Positions 17,848-26,236 are shown, numbered from the stretch's first letter. The stretch: 34,382 bases of DNA from Rhodospirillales bacterium (GCA_028291405.1 JAQGID010000258.1:1-34382), one strand, 5' to 3'. Notes: generated by a model not told the origin, from the letters alone. Translations and numbers: made by a program.

Positions 17848-18590
17848 GCCTTGCCGTCGAGCAGGCGCAGGAACTCCATGGCCGCGGCCGGATTGCGGAT
17901 CTTTCCGCCGCTGATGAAATAGACGAAGCAGTCGCGTGACTTGGCCCAGGCGGTGACGCGCTTGCGCCAGGCGGCGAGGACGGCCGGCGTATAGCCGGTC
18001 GCGACCTCCGCATCGGCGCGCTTCAGGCGCAGATAGACGAAATCGGCGGTTTCGGGATCGATCGCCGGCTGGCCGTGGGCATCGACCAGCACCGCGGCGA
18101 CGCTGTGCTTCTTCAGCAGAGCAGAGAAGGCGGGGGCCGCGAAGCTCTCGTGCTTGACCTCGAGGGCGTGGCGGATGCGGCGCCCGTCGCTGCTCTTGGG
18201 GAGCAGCTCGAGGAAGGCGGCGAACCGCGCCTCGTCGAACTGGGTTGTCGCCGGAAATTGCCAGAGGATCGGGCCCAGCTTGTCGCCGAGCTCGAGGACG
18301 CCGCCGCCAAAAAACCGATCGAGCGACTCGCCGGCCTCGCCGAGCTCGCGACGATGCGTCGCGAAGCGCGGTCCTTTCACGGAAAAGACGAAACCCTCGG
18401 GCGTGTCGTCATGCCACCGCCGGAAGCTTGACGGTTTCTGCGCGCCGTAGAAGGTGCCGTTGATCTCGATCGAGGTGACGTGATTGCTCGCATATTCGAG
18501 CTCGCGCGCCTGGATCAGCCCGGCGGGATAGAAGGCGCCACGCCACGGCGGGAAGACCCAGCCGCCGATTCCGACGCGTATCTCCGTCAT
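17844..18590 (-). CDS. DUF72 family protein (YecE-like)
   Basis: A 248-residue TIM-barrel-like DUF72 protein. The N-terminus VGIGGWVFPPWRGAFYPAG and the block SIEINGTFYGAQKPSSFRRW are characteristic. VLVDAHGQPA and FVYLRLKR follow, then CFVYFISGGK near the C-terminus. The biochemical function of the family is unknown. It is convergent with ku, with overlapping stops. DUF72 genes are often near DNA repair genes in proteobacteria, but I cannot show a link here. Start ATG 18590. Confidence 0.88.
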   Translation of the reverse strand: MTEIRVGIGGWVFPPWRGAFYPAGLIQARELEYASNHVTSIEINGTFYGAQKPSSFRRWHDDTPEGFVFSVKGPRFATHRRELGEAGESLDRFFGGGVLELGDKLGPILWQFPATTQFDEARFAAFLELLPKSSDGRRIRHALEVKHESFAAPAFSALLKKHSVAAVLVDAHGQPAIDPETADFVYLRLKRADAEVATGYTPAVLAAWRKRVTAWAKSRDCFVYFISGGKIRNPAAAMEFLRLLDGKA

Positions 18591-18661
18591 GATGCCTCGT
18601 TCGCCTGGTCACCAAGGACGAGAATAGCGGCGGTCCGGCGGCAGCGCGAGGGTCGCGATGC

Positions 18662-18838
18662 TCAGCCGGACGGGCCCGGCATCTCCGGCGTCTTCGGCCG
18701 TTTCTTCTCCTCGGCGTCGCGGCGCTCCATCTCGGCGACCTGACGGGCATGCTCCTCGGCGCGGCGGCGGGCCAGCACCGGATCGCTGTCCTGGTCGATT
18801 TCCTGGACGCCCTCCTTGACGAAATCTTTCAAGCCCAT
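18662..18838 (-). CDS. Small hydrophilic charged protein
   Basis: A 58-residue protein that is very polar. The N-terminus GLKDFVKEGVQEID is amphipathic, and RRRAEEHARQVAEMERRDAE is a predicted helix, ending in a proline-rich tail. A strong SD (ggaggagagg) lies just before ATG 18838. The frame could extend to 18871, but that adds no plausible sequence. An EcfG-type promoter is suggested at 18872-18897. No family is recognised; small stress-induced proteins often look like this. Confidence 0.7.
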   Translation of the reverse strand: MGLKDFVKEGVQEIDQDSDPVLARRRAEEHARQVAEMERRDAEEKKRPKTPEMPGPSG

Positions 18839-18871
18839 GGGACCTCTCCTCCCGCAACGCGCTCCCCACAC

Positions 18872-18897
18872 AACACGGCCGGCACGCGGCGCGTTCC
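18872..18897 (-). promoter_or_regulatory. Possible EcfG-type promoter for the small protein at 18662-18838
   Basis: On the minus strand, GGAAC (18897-18893) is followed after 17 bases by TGTT (18875-18872), one mismatch from GGAAC-N17-CGTT. The predicted start is about 25-30 bases upstream of ATG 18838. The match is moderate. Confidence 0.4.
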
Positions 18898-18921
18898 AAA
18901 GCCGGGCAAAAGGGGCGAGGA

Positions 18922-18946
18922 CGAACTTTCGCGATGCCTATCCGTT
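18922..18946 (+). promoter_or_regulatory. Possible EcfG-type promoter for the small membrane protein
   Basis: On the plus strand, CGAAC (18922-18926), 16 bases, CGTT (18943-18946): one mismatch from the EcfG consensus. It is divergent from the minus-strand element at 18872-18897. The predicted start lies about 30 bases upstream of the ATG at 18983. Confidence 0.4.
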
Positions 18947-18982
18947 AGCTGTCTCAATCGAATACCGCGGAGGTAAATGCGG

Positions 18983-19228
18983 ATGTCTGGATTCAGCTGG
19001 GCGGCTCTCAACTTTTTGTGGCTGGTCCCGGTCGTGATCGGTGTCGTCTTCGTCGCTGCCGTGCTGATCTATGCGGTATGGCGGACCTACCAACCTGGCC
19101 GCTCGGTTGCCGCCCGTCGCGACTGGGATGGCCCCGTCGAATCCGGCTATGCCGGCTCGAAACCGCACGCCGGAAGCGATCCGTCGAGGACGACCAACCC
19201 GCCCGCACCCCGCCGCCGCGTTCCGTAA
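18983..19228 (+). CDS. Small single-helix membrane protein
   Basis: An 81-residue protein with one transmembrane helix at about 10-33 (FLWLVPVVIGVVFVAAVLI), a WRTYQPG juxtamembrane segment and a polar, Pro/Arg-rich C-terminal tail. GGAGGT lies eight bases before ATG 18983; an in-frame ATG at 18977 is only two bases from the SD and is less likely. No family is recognised. The promoter-like sequence upstream suggests stress control. Confidence 0.7.
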   Translation: MSGFSWAALNFLWLVPVVIGVVFVAAVLIYAVWRTYQPGRSVAARRDWDGPVESGYAGSKPHAGSDPSRTTNPPAPRRRVP

Positions 19229-19252
19229 ACGCTATCCGGCGGCCCTTGCGAC

Positions 19253-19594
19253 TCAGGCGATGCAGCGCCAGCGGCTGAGCCGCGCATTGATCCGCTCGTC
19301 GAAGACGCTCTCGATCCGCACGGCCTTGCGCGGCGCGCAGGCGGCGTTCGCCGGCGCCGGCTCGGTCGAGAGAAGCTCTTGCGACAGCTCCATGTTTTCA
19401 AGCGTATAGCGCTGCGGCATGGTCTCCGGCCGCAGCGTCAGGCCGATCGTATCGGGATCGAGATGCTGCGCCTGGGCAACGACGGTGCCGCCCGAGGGTA
19501 AATTGTAGGTCCCGAAGAAATCGCCGTTCGGCGAACTCTGGGAAGCGCACGCGCAGAGCGCGGCAAGCGCAAGGCAGGGGATGAGAATCCTCAT
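19253..19594 (-). CDS. Putative lipoprotein
   Basis: A 113-residue protein with a signal peptide MRILIPCLALAALCAC. C16 is a possible lipidation site (LCAC). The mature part contains GDFFGTYNLPSGG, EVFDER-like acidic patches and three further cysteines (in CAPRK and RWRCIA). It probably sits in the outer or inner membrane facing the periplasm. An AGGAGG lies about ten bases upstream of ATG 19594. The family is not recognised. It follows the nadK stop by about 40 bp on the same strand, so it may be the last gene of the moaA-nadK operon. Confidence 0.65.
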   Translation of the reverse strand: MRILIPCLALAALCACASQSSPNGDFFGTYNLPSGGTVVAQAQHLDPDTIGLTLRPETMPQRYTLENMELSQELLSTEPAPANAACAPRKAVRIESVFDERINARLSRWRCIA

Positions 19595-19636
19595 GAGCAA
19601 CCGCCCTCCTCTCGTGATGCTGCTCCACCAACAGCC

Positions 19637-20443
19637 TCAGGTGAGGAACTGCTCCTTGAAAACGCGTTCCTCGAGACTGTGCTCGGGATCGAAGAGGAGG
19701 GTGAAGGCCACGTCACGGCGCTCGCGGATCTCGACGGATAGGACGTCGCGGATCTCGGTGAAATCGGCGGTGGCGCTCACCGGCCGCTTGTCCGCCTCGA
19801 GAACCTCGAAGGCGACGCTGGCGCCGGCCGGCAGCAGCGCGCCGCGCCAGCGCCGTGGCCGGAAGGCGCTGATCGGCGTCAGGGCGAGGACGCCGGCGGC
19901 GAGCGGGATGATCGGGCCGTGAGCCGACAAATTGTAGGCGGTGCTGCCGACCGGCGTCGCGACGAGCACGCCGTCGCCCATCAGCTCCGGGATACGGACG
20001 ATGCCGTCGACGCTGACGCTGATCTTCGCCGCCTGCCGCGCCTCGCGCAGCACTGAGACCTCGTTGATCGCGAGCGCGCGGTGGCTAATGCCGGCGACGT
20101 CGCGCGCGGTCATCTCGAGCGGGTGCAGCGTCACCTTCTTGGCCCTCGCCAGCCGCTCCATCAGCCCGTCGGGGCGGAACTCGTTCATCAGGAAGCCGAC
20201 GGTGCCGCGGTGCATGCCGTAGATCGGCACGCCTTGCTTCAGCGTCCGGTGCAGCGTCTCCAGCATGAAACCGTCGCCGCCGAGAGCGACGATGATCTCG
20301 GCCTCCTCCGGCGCGCAATGGGGGTAGCGCCTTGTGAGATCGGCGAGTCCGGCCTGCGCTACCTCGGTCTCGGTGGCGACGTAGGCAACGGCGGGCGCGC
20401 GACCTCCGGACGTCGCGGCAGTCGTCGCGGTGAGGTCGCTCAC
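19637..20443 (-). CDS. nadK: NAD kinase
   Basis: A 268-residue NAD+ kinase. The nucleotide-binding motif LGGDGFML lies in the N-terminal part, then the [12 protein letters not shown] segment carrying the NE motif, and [22 protein letters not shown] (the conserved ATPVGSTAY block). It phosphorylates NAD to NADP in the cytoplasm. The gene starts with GTG at 20443, overlapping the moaA stop as GTGA, so it is translationally coupled to moaA. An open frame to 20623 lies inside moaA. Confidence 0.93.
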   Translation of the reverse strand: MSDLTATTAATSGGRAPAVAYVATETEVAQAGLADLTRRYPHCAPEEAEIIVALGGDGFMLETLHRTLKQGVPIYGMHRGTVGFLMNEFRPDGLMERLARAKKVTLHPLEMTARDVAGISHRALAINEVSVLREARQAAKISVSVDGIVRIPELMGDGVLVATPVGSTAYNLSAHGPIIPLAAGVLALTPISAFRPRRWRGALLPAGASVAFEVLEADKRPVSATADFTEIRDVLSVEIRERRDVAFTLLFDPEHSLEERVFKEQFLT

Positions 20444-21432
20444 CCGCCGGTGACGCTCATGTGGCGCGACACGGCGGGCTGCTGGTGGCGGCGGTCGATG
20501 ATGAAATCGTGCCCCTTCGGCTTGCGACCGATCGCCTCGTCGATCGCCGCGTCGAGCGGCGCGTCGCTCTCCGACTGGCGCAGCGGCGCCCGCAGATCGG
20601 CGGCGTCCTCCTGGCCGAGGCACATGTAGAGCGTGCCGGTGCAGGTGAGCCGCACGCGATTGCAGCTCTCGCAGAAATTATGGGTCAGCGGCGTGATGAA
20701 ACCGATCCGCCGCCCGGTCTCGCCGACGGTGACGTAACGCGCTGGACCGCCGGTCTGGTAGTCGCTGTCCGCAAGCGTCCAGCCCTTCTCCAACCGGGCG
20801 CGCAGCAGCGACACTGGCAGGTACTGGTCGAGCCGCGCCGGCCCGCCGATGTCGCCCATCGGCATGACCTCGATGAAGGTGAGGTCGAACCCTTCGTCGC
20901 CGGCCCAGCCGACCAGGCGATCGAACTCGTCGTCGTTGACGCCCTTGAGGGCGACCGTGTTGATCTTCACCGCGATGCCGGCGCGCTTCGCCGCTGCCAG
21001 CCCCTGCAGCACCGTCTCGAGCTTGCCCCAGCGGGTGATCGCGGCGAATTTGTCGGCGTCGAGCGTGTCCACCGAGACGTTGATGCGGCGGACGCCGCAG
21101 TCCCGCAGCTCGTCGGCGAAACGGGCGAGTTGACTGCCGTTGGTGGTCAGCGTCAGCTCGTCGAGGTCGCCGCTCTGCAGGTGGCGGCCGAGGCTGCGTA
21201 CCAGCGTCATCACGTTGCGCCGCACCAGCGGCTCGCCGCCGGTCAGCCGCAGTTTCCGCACGCCGCGCCGGACGAAGACGCTGCACAGCCGGTCGAGCTC
21301 CTCGAGGCTGAGGATTTCCGCCTTGGGCAGGAAATTCATGTCTTCGGCCATGCAATAGACGCAGCGGAAGTCGCAGCGATCCGTTACGGAGACGCGCAGG
21401 TAGCTGATATGGCGACCGAACGGGTCGATCAT
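20440..21432 (-). CDS. moaA: GTP 3',8-cyclase MoaA (molybdenum cofactor)
   Basis: A radical-SAM enzyme of 330 residues. The first cluster motif is C20-D-F-R-C24-V-Y-C27, followed by TGGEPL and LTTNGS. The C-terminal [4Fe-4S] site is NFCESC with a third Cys in LTCTG. It converts GTP to (8S)-3',8-cyclo-7,8-dihydroguanosine 5'-triphosphate. The protein ends in the double glycine TGG, a conserved MoaA feature. I place the start at ATG 21432 (MIDPFGR). A TTG at 21456 with an AGGA seven bases upstream is a real alternative. nadK overlaps its stop. Confidence 0.94.
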   Translation of the reverse strand: MIDPFGRHISYLRVSVTDRCDFRCVYCMAEDMNFLPKAEILSLEELDRLCSVFVRRGVRKLRLTGGEPLVRRNVMTLVRSLGRHLQSGDLDELTLTTNGSQLARFADELRDCGVRRINVSVDTLDADKFAAITRWGKLETVLQGLAAAKRAGIAVKINTVALKGVNDDEFDRLVGWAGDEGFDLTFIEVMPMGDIGGPARLDQYLPVSLLRARLEKGWTLADSDYQTGGPARYVTVGETGRRIGFITPLTHNFCESCNRVRLTCTGTLYMCLGQEDAADLRAPLRQSESDAPLDAAIDEAIGRKPKGHDFIIDRRHQQPAVSRHMSVTGG

Positions 21433-21569
21433 GGATGGCGTGGCCTTTTGCGGCAATGTCGTGTCCTACCCTAAAGCGGTACGTGCAGGGGCACAACCGG
21501 GGATCGCAACGGCTCGACCGAACCGCCCTTCCGGAGGAATGGGCCCACGTCAGAGGTGACGCCCCTGGC

Positions 21570-21620
21570 GACGGATTTCAAGCGTAACCATCCGCAGCGC
21601 AACGGATTTCACCGGTAACC
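21570..21620 (+). promoter_or_regulatory. Direct repeat pair, 31 bp apart, upstream of the solute-binding protein operon
   Basis: The sequence acggatttca-NN-(c/g)gtaacc occurs at 21571-21588 and 21602-21620. The repeat distance of 31 bp is close to three helical turns, so two proteins would bind the same face. It lies about 90-140 bp upstream of ATG 21708. It could be an operator, but it could also be chance or a short duplication. Confidence 0.4.
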
Positions 21621-21660
21621 CTTCGCGCCGCAATCGCTCTTGTGGTCGGCGCGGTTCTAT

Positions 21661-21678
21661 CGGACACTTGTCCGGACA
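21661..21678. promoter_or_regulatory. Overlapping palindrome CGGACA-CT-TGTCCGGACA
   Basis: CGGACA and TGTCCG pair around CT (21661-21674), and tgtccggaca (21669-21678) is itself a 10-bp palindrome. It lies 30 bp before ATG 21708, so a regulator or a ribosome-blocking hairpin could act here. No known operator matches it that I can name. Confidence 0.35.
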
Positions 21679-21707
21679 AAAAGAAGATGACGGCCGGGAG
21701 GTTGGGA

Positions 21708-23243
21708 ATGATCAGGTCAACGATGGGGACTCTCGCGATGCTCGTCTCGCTCGCGCTGGTTTCGCCGCCGGCGGCCGCTCAGAAATCCGCCGACACGCTG
21801 CGGATCGGCGTCACCGACTGGTGGAGCACGCTCGACCCCTACCAGTTCCCGCTCGACGAGGCGGCGGTCTATTACAAGACCGTCTACGAGACCCTCGTCG
21901 CCTTCGACGAGCGCACCCAGACCGTCGTGCCGCGCCTCGCGAAATCCTGGACGCGGCCGGACGACCGGACGATCGAGTTCGAGCTGCGCGAGGACGTTAA
22001 GTTCCACAACGGCGACAAGCTCGACGCCGATGACGTCATCGAGACGATGAAATACCTCGCCGATCCCAAAGTGCTCATCCGCTTCAAGGACCTCTACGTC
22101 TGGCCCGAGAAGGTCGAGAAGCTCGGCCCCTACAAGATCCGGGTGACCGCCAAGGAGCCTTTCGCAACCGAGCTGCTGGTCTTCGCCTACCGCTTCTGGG
22201 TCTATGATTCCAAGGTCCTGAGCAAGCTCGAGAACAAGGCCGACTACGGCCGCCTCGGCGCGGTCGCGACCGGCCCCTACAAGGTCGTCTCGCTCGACCA
22301 GCAGAAGATGGTGCTCGAGCGCTTCGAGGATTATTACGACAAGGGTCCCGCCTACCAGTCGCTCGTCAAGCGCGTCGTCGTCACGGCGATCCCCGACCGG
22401 CAGACGCAGATCGCGCAGTTCTTCACCGGCAACATCGACCTCATTCGGAACGCCACCGCCGACACGGCGCGCGAGCTTGCCAAGATGCCGGGCCCGGTGG
22501 TGACGCCGCGCCACAATGGTCTGCTGATGTACGTGACGCTCGACGCGCTCGGCCGCTCGGACAACAAGGTCATGACCGACCAGCGGGTCCGCAAGGCGTT
22601 CATGATGGCGGTCGACCGCAAGGCGCTTGCCAAGACCGTCATCCCCGGTGGCGAGATCGCCGAGATCCTCGACGGCATCTGCGTCAAGGCCGACGTCGGC
22701 TGCGCCTCGTCGACCGCGCCGCCGGAGTTCAATCCGGAGGAGGCGAAGAAGCTGCTGACCGAGGCCGGCTATCCCAACGGCTTCGACATGGAGCTCAACG
22801 CCCACGAGCCGGTGCGCGAGACCGCCGAGGCGATCGCCGGCCAGCTCCGCAAGGTCGGGATCCGGGCGAGCGTCCGGCCGCTGCCGCTGTCGCTCTACGT
22901 CCGCCTGCGCGGCGAGGGCAAGTTCACCGCCTTCGTCGGCTTCTACCCGACGAGCGTCCAGCCCGACATGGACAACCTCTTCGACTTCTTCTTCAACGGC
23001 AATCGCGACTATTGGAACGACCCGGTGATCCGCCAGGTCCAGAAGGACGGCATCGCCGAGCTCGACGTCGAGAAGCGCCCCGAGATCTACAAGCGCGGCA
23101 TCGATCAGGTGAACAAGATGAACTACATCCTGCCGCTCGCCGATCTGCCGCTCGTCTTCGTCCACAGCAAGGATGTCCACGTCAGCGACAACAAGCTGAG
23201 TCCGATCGATACCCAGGTGATCGATTTCGCGTGGAGCAAATGA
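21708..23243 (+). CDS. Family 5 extracellular solute-binding protein (DppA/OppA-like)
   Basis: A 511-residue periplasmic binding protein of the peptide/nickel family. It has a signal peptide (about 1-24, ending AAAQ). The first lobe opens LRIGVTDWWSTLDPYQFPLDE, and the family motif FELREDVKFHNGDKLDADDV is present. GPYKV and LERFEDYY follow. It would deliver a peptide, opine, sugar or similar ligand. GGAGG six bases upstream supports ATG 21708; open frame further upstream to 21642 lacks support. It is the first gene of a three-gene group. No permease or ATPase is encoded nearby. Confidence 0.88.
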   Translation: MIRSTMGTLAMLVSLALVSPPAAAQKSADTLRIGVTDWWSTLDPYQFPLDEAAVYYKTVYETLVAFDERTQTVVPRLAKSWTRPDDRTIEFELREDVKFHNGDKLDADDVIETMKYLADPKVLIRFKDLYVWPEKVEKLGPYKIRVTAKEPFATELLVFAYRFWVYDSKVLSKLENKADYGRLGAVATGPYKVVSLDQQKMVLERFEDYYDKGPAYQSLVKRVVVTAIPDRQTQIAQFFTGNIDLIRNATADTARELAKMPGPVVTPRHNGLLMYVTLDALGRSDNKVMTDQRVRKAFMMAVDRKALAKTVIPGGEIAEILDGICVKADVGCASSTAPPEFNPEEAKKLLTEAGYPNGFDMELNAHEPVRETAEAIAGQLRKVGIRASVRPLPLSLYVRLRGEGKFTAFVGFYPTSVQPDMDNLFDFFFNGNRDYWNDPVIRQVQKDGIAELDVEKRPEIYKRGIDQVNKMNYILPLADLPLVFVHSKDVHVSDNKLSPIDTQVIDFAWSK

Positions 23244-24301
23244 TGCGGCGGCTCGGTTGGCGAAGCGCACCCGCGCTCGGTTCTCTCGTTCTGCTGGTCG
23301 CGCTCGGCGGAGCGCCGCGCGGCGAGACGATGGACGAGCTCTACGTCAAGGCGCAGGACGAGAGGACACTCGTCCTCTACGGCGGCGGCCCGGTTGCGCC
23401 CTACGAGGGTTGGGCACGCGAGTTCGAGAAGCGCTTTCCGGGCATCACGGTCAGCGTCACCGGCGGCTACAGCAACGTCCTCAATGCGAAGATCAACCAG
23501 CAGCTCGCCGATCATCGGCTCGAGGCCGATCTGACGATCTTCCAGACCGTGCAGGATTTCGTCCGCTGGAACCGGCAGGGCGTGCTGCTGCATTTCAAGC
23601 CTGACGGCTTCGCCGCGATTCCGGCGGCGTTCAAGGACAAGGACGGCGCCTACATGGCGGTCAGCGTCAGCACCCTGAGCTATGCCTACAACCCGCGATC
23701 CCTGCCGGCATCCGAGGTGCCGCGATCGGCGCTCGATTTCCTCAAGCCGAAATTCCGCGGCAAGCTGATCACCGCCTATCCGCACGACGACGACGCGACG
23801 CTCTACGTGTTCTACACGATCGTCCAGAGATACGGCTGGGGCTACATGGACAAATACATGGCCAACCAGCCGAATTTCATCCAGGGACATCTGGGCGTCG
23901 CGCGCGCCATCGAGGACGGCAGCAATCTCGTCACTTTCGACGCAACTTCCGCCACCGTGCTGCGCGACAAGAAGGACGGCAAGCCGATCGAGCTGGCCTT
24001 TTCGCGCAGCGATCCGACGCCGCTCTTCACGGTCTCGGCGGCGATCCTCAAGGACGCGCCGCATCCCAATGCCGCCAAGCTCTATCTCACCTGGTACCTC
24101 GCCAAGGAGCAGCAGAGCCGCACCGGCGGCTTCTCGCCGCGCTCCGACGTGGCGCCGCCGGGCGGCTTGCAGACGCTGTCGTCCTACAAGACCGCCGACC
24201 GCTACCGCGAGCTGGTGGCCGACGAGAAGCTGATGACCTCGTTGCGCAAGCGGTTCGAGGGCTATACGGGACCGGTGCGCAACCAAGGCGGGGTCCGCTG
24301 A
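23243..24301 (+). CDS. Family 1 extracellular solute-binding protein (Fe/AfuA-like fold)
   Basis: A 352-residue periplasmic binding protein of the family 1 / iron-binding type. The signal peptide (about 1-24) is followed by ERTLVLYGGGPVAPYEGW and FEKRFPGITVSVTGG. The pattern NVLNAKINQQL...ADLTIFQ is characteristic of FbpA/AfuA-like proteins. The in-frame ATG pair at 23240 and 23243 overlaps the stop of the family-5 gene (ATGA and TGATG). GGAG lies six bases before 23243. It is unusual for a second, unrelated binding protein to follow the first so tightly. No permease is present. Confidence 0.83.
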   Translation: MRRLGWRSAPALGSLVLLVALGGAPRGETMDELYVKAQDERTLVLYGGGPVAPYEGWAREFEKRFPGITVSVTGGYSNVLNAKINQQLADHRLEADLTIFQTVQDFVRWNRQGVLLHFKPDGFAAIPAAFKDKDGAYMAVSVSTLSYAYNPRSLPASEVPRSALDFLKPKFRGKLITAYPHDDDATLYVFYTIVQRYGWGYMDKYMANQPNFIQGHLGVARAIEDGSNLVTFDATSATVLRDKKDGKPIELAFSRSDPTPLFTVSAAILKDAPHPNAAKLYLTWYLAKEQQSRTGGFSPRSDVAPPGGLQTLSSYKTADRYRELVADEKLMTSLRKRFEGYTGPVRNQGGVR

Positions 24302-24349
24302 CGCTGCGGACCTCGGACGAACGGCCCGAGACAGCAAAGGAGGACGATC

Positions 24350-25399
24350 ATGTTCATTCGCAACGCTTGGTATATCGCGGCCTGGGCGCATGAGGTCGGC
24401 GATAAGCCGCTCGGCCGCCGCATCTGCGACGAGCCCGTCGTGCTGTTCCGCGACCGCGCCGGCAAGATCGGCGCGCTGATCGACAAATGCTGTCACCGCG
24501 GCACGCCGCTCGCCATCGGCAAGGTCGTCGAGCAGGGGCTCGAATGCGGCTATCACGGGCTGATCTTCGACGCGACCGGCAAATGTGTCGTCATCCCCGG
24601 CCAGGACCACATCCCCGAGAAGGCCTTCGTCCGCTCCTACCCGATCGTCGAGAAGGACGAATGCGCCTGGATCTGGATGGGCGACCCGGCGCGTGCCGAT
24701 CCCGCGCTCATCATCGACTACCCGTGGCACAACGACCACAAGAAATGGCCGCACAAGCACGCGCTCTACCACATCGAGGGTAGCGCCATGCTGATGATCG
24801 ACAACCTCATGGACCTGACGCATCTCGGCTATGTCCACGGCTCGACGATCGGCGGCAACCCGGCGGCACACGTCGACGCCAAGATGGAGACGACGCGGAA
24901 CGAGAACGGGCTGCGCTACGTCCGCTGGATGCTGAACTCGGTGCCGCCGCCGACCTATTCCAAGGCGGTCGGCTTCACCGGCCGGGTCGACCGCTGGCAG
25001 GATTTCGAGTTCAAGGCGCCGTCGTCGATCATCCAGTGGAGCGGCGCGCTCGAGGTCGGCAAGGGCGCCCAGGAATCCGAGACGCGCGAAGGCGGCTTTT
25101 CGCTCCGGATCCTGCACAGCCTGACGCCCGAGACCGAGACGACCTGCCATTATTTCTGGTCGACGGCCAACGGCTACCGCCAGGACGATCCCGCCGCGAC
25201 CGAGCAGCTCTATAGCGAGATCGCCGCCGCCTTCCTCGAGGACCAGGCCGTCGTCGCCGCGCAGCAACGGCGCCTCAGCGAGCTCGGCGACGCGGACGTC
25301 GTCGACATCGTCTCGGACGCCGCCCGCATCCATATGCGCCGCGTCATGGACCGACTGGCCGCGCAGGACCGCAGCCCGGCGCAGCACGCCGCGGAGTAG
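24350..25399 (+). CDS. Rieske non-heme iron oxygenase, VanA-like alpha subunit
   Basis: A 349-residue oxygenase. The Rieske [2Fe-2S] site is C47-x-H49 and C66-x2-H69 (KCCHRG and CGYHG). The mononuclear iron site is in DNLMDLTHLGYVH, with D155, H158 and H163. This arrangement is typical of vanillate O-demethylase-type enzymes acting on aromatic acids. No ferredoxin/reductase (VanB) lies next to it. A perfect SD (AGGAGG, six bases to ATG 24350) is present. It follows the binding proteins by 48 bp, which suggests uptake and oxidation of the same compound, but this is inference. Confidence 0.9.
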   Translation: MFIRNAWYIAAWAHEVGDKPLGRRICDEPVVLFRDRAGKIGALIDKCCHRGTPLAIGKVVEQGLECGYHGLIFDATGKCVVIPGQDHIPEKAFVRSYPIVEKDECAWIWMGDPARADPALIIDYPWHNDHKKWPHKHALYHIEGSAMLMIDNLMDLTHLGYVHGSTIGGNPAAHVDAKMETTRNENGLRYVRWMLNSVPPPTYSKAVGFTGRVDRWQDFEFKAPSSIIQWSGALEVGKGAQESETREGGFSLRILHSLTPETETTCHYFWSTANGYRQDDPAATEQLYSEIAAAFLEDQAVVAAQQRRLSELGDADVVDIVSDAARIHMRRVMDRLAAQDRSPAQHAAE

Positions 25400-25450
25400 G
25401 CTTGCGACGCCGCCGTTTCTCGCGAGTAAAGAGAGCGGCGCTGGGCATTT

Positions 25451-25475
25451 GAAACGAACCGCCGATGCGATCGTT
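25451..25475 (+). promoter_or_regulatory. Possible EcfG-type promoter upstream of the glycine-rich protein
   Basis: GAAAC (25451-25455), 16 bases, CGTT (25472-25475): one mismatch from the consensus in the -35. The -10 overlaps the inverted repeat at 25467-25499. Weak evidence. Confidence 0.3.
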
Positions 25476-25499
25476 ATCCGGAGGACGGATAACGATCGC
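25467..25499. promoter_or_regulatory. Perfect 13-bp inverted repeat immediately before a ribosome binding site
   Basis: gcgatcgttatcc (25467-25479) and ggataacgatcgc (25487-25499) pair without mismatch around a 7-base loop ggaggac. The real SD (GGAG 25500-25503) follows the stem directly, and the ATG is at 25509. On RNA this stem could sequester or expose the ribosome binding site. On DNA it could be an operator. Confidence 0.6.
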
Positions 25500-25508
25500 G
25501 GAGTCATC

Positions 25509-25790
25509 ATGCGGGCATTTCTCTTCGGCATCGGCGCGGCGCTCGCCCTGGCTGCGGCTGGCCCCCCTTCGGCCGAGGCCGCCGGCTGTCTCAAGGGCGC
25601 TGCCGTCGGCGGCGTCGCCGGCCATGAGGTCGGCTCCGGTCATGGCGTCGCCGGCGCCGGGATCGGCTGCGCCGTCGGCCATCACGAGGCGAAGAAGAAG
25701 TCCGCGAAGAAGGCGGAGCAGGCTTCGCAGAACCACCCCGCGGCGTCCGGCGACGCGGGCAACTCGGGCTCGTCCGGCGATGCGAAATGA
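25509..25790 (+). CDS. Small secreted glycine-rich protein
   Basis: A 93-residue protein with a signal peptide (about 1-24, ending AEAAG). The mature part has a glycine-zipper-like GAAVGGVAGHEVGSGHG and AGAGIGCAVGHH, and a Lys/Ala/Ser-rich tail. It is probably periplasmic or membrane-associated. The upstream frame continues to 25449, but ATG 25509 has an SD GGAG five bases away. No family with known function is recognised. Confidence 0.72.
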   Translation: MRAFLFGIGAALALAAAGPPSAEAAGCLKGAAVGGVAGHEVGSGHGVAGAGIGCAVGHHEAKKKSAKKAEQASQNHPAASGDAGNSGSSGDAK

Positions 25791-25823
25791 CGCAGCCGGC
25801 CGGCGGCTGACCTGGGGCCGATC

Positions 25824-26003
25824 ATGATGGCGGCGCCGCGGGTCAGGATCGCGCTGGCTCTTCTGGTGTGCACGATGGTGACGGGATGCGGCGTCGTCGC
25901 GGCGCCCTGCCGCGTCGCCTCGGCGGCCCTCAAGATCGTGCCGCTCGTCGGCCATGCCGCGGCGACGCCGACCGACGCCTGCGCCGACGCGATCGATCCC
26001 TGA
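25824..26003 (+). CDS. Small lipoprotein, DUF6726-like
   Basis: A 59-residue protein whose signal peptide ends in the lipobox VTGC, with lipidated C22. The mature part, GVVAAPCRVASAALKIVPLV and DACADAID, resembles the small DUF6726 family of alphaproteobacterial lipoproteins. This is by memory of the pattern, so the name is tentative. Two in-frame ATGs (25824 and 25827) exist and the SD is weak. It follows the glycine-rich protein by 33 bp, probably in the same transcript. Confidence 0.65.
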   Translation: MMAAPRVRIALALLVCTMVTGCGVVAAPCRVASAALKIVPLVGHAAATPTDACADAIDP

Positions 26004-26236
26004 CAGAGCCGCCAGCCCCCGTCACCTGCCGGGGCGTCGGCACATCGCAGCGGCAACGGCGTCGTCGCCCGTAACCCTCACGCGGCTTCCCTGCGCGCGG
26101 TGATCCATCGTGCCGGCATCCGGCTCCCGGACGAATGGGTCACCGCGTTCGCGAGGAAAACGATGGGGTCGCGCGTCGCCGCGAACCCTTTTTTCATCCA
26201 TCCGGCCGATGTTCGGTGCCACCATAACCCCGGTCG
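26004..26236. repeat. Intergenic region with an inverted REP-like element
   Basis: Within this gap, 26105-26168 on the reverse strand reads ccccatcg, then cgcgaacgcgg and acccattcgtccgg. These are the same words as in the element at 1105-1150, so it is another member of the same dispersed repeat family. No gene is seen. Confidence 0.6.

Noticed and set aside
23123-25594. Long minus-strand open frame opposite the binding proteins and the Rieske gene
   Set aside because: Same cause as above: mirror-frame artefact of GC-rich coding DNA, no domain motif, no SD.
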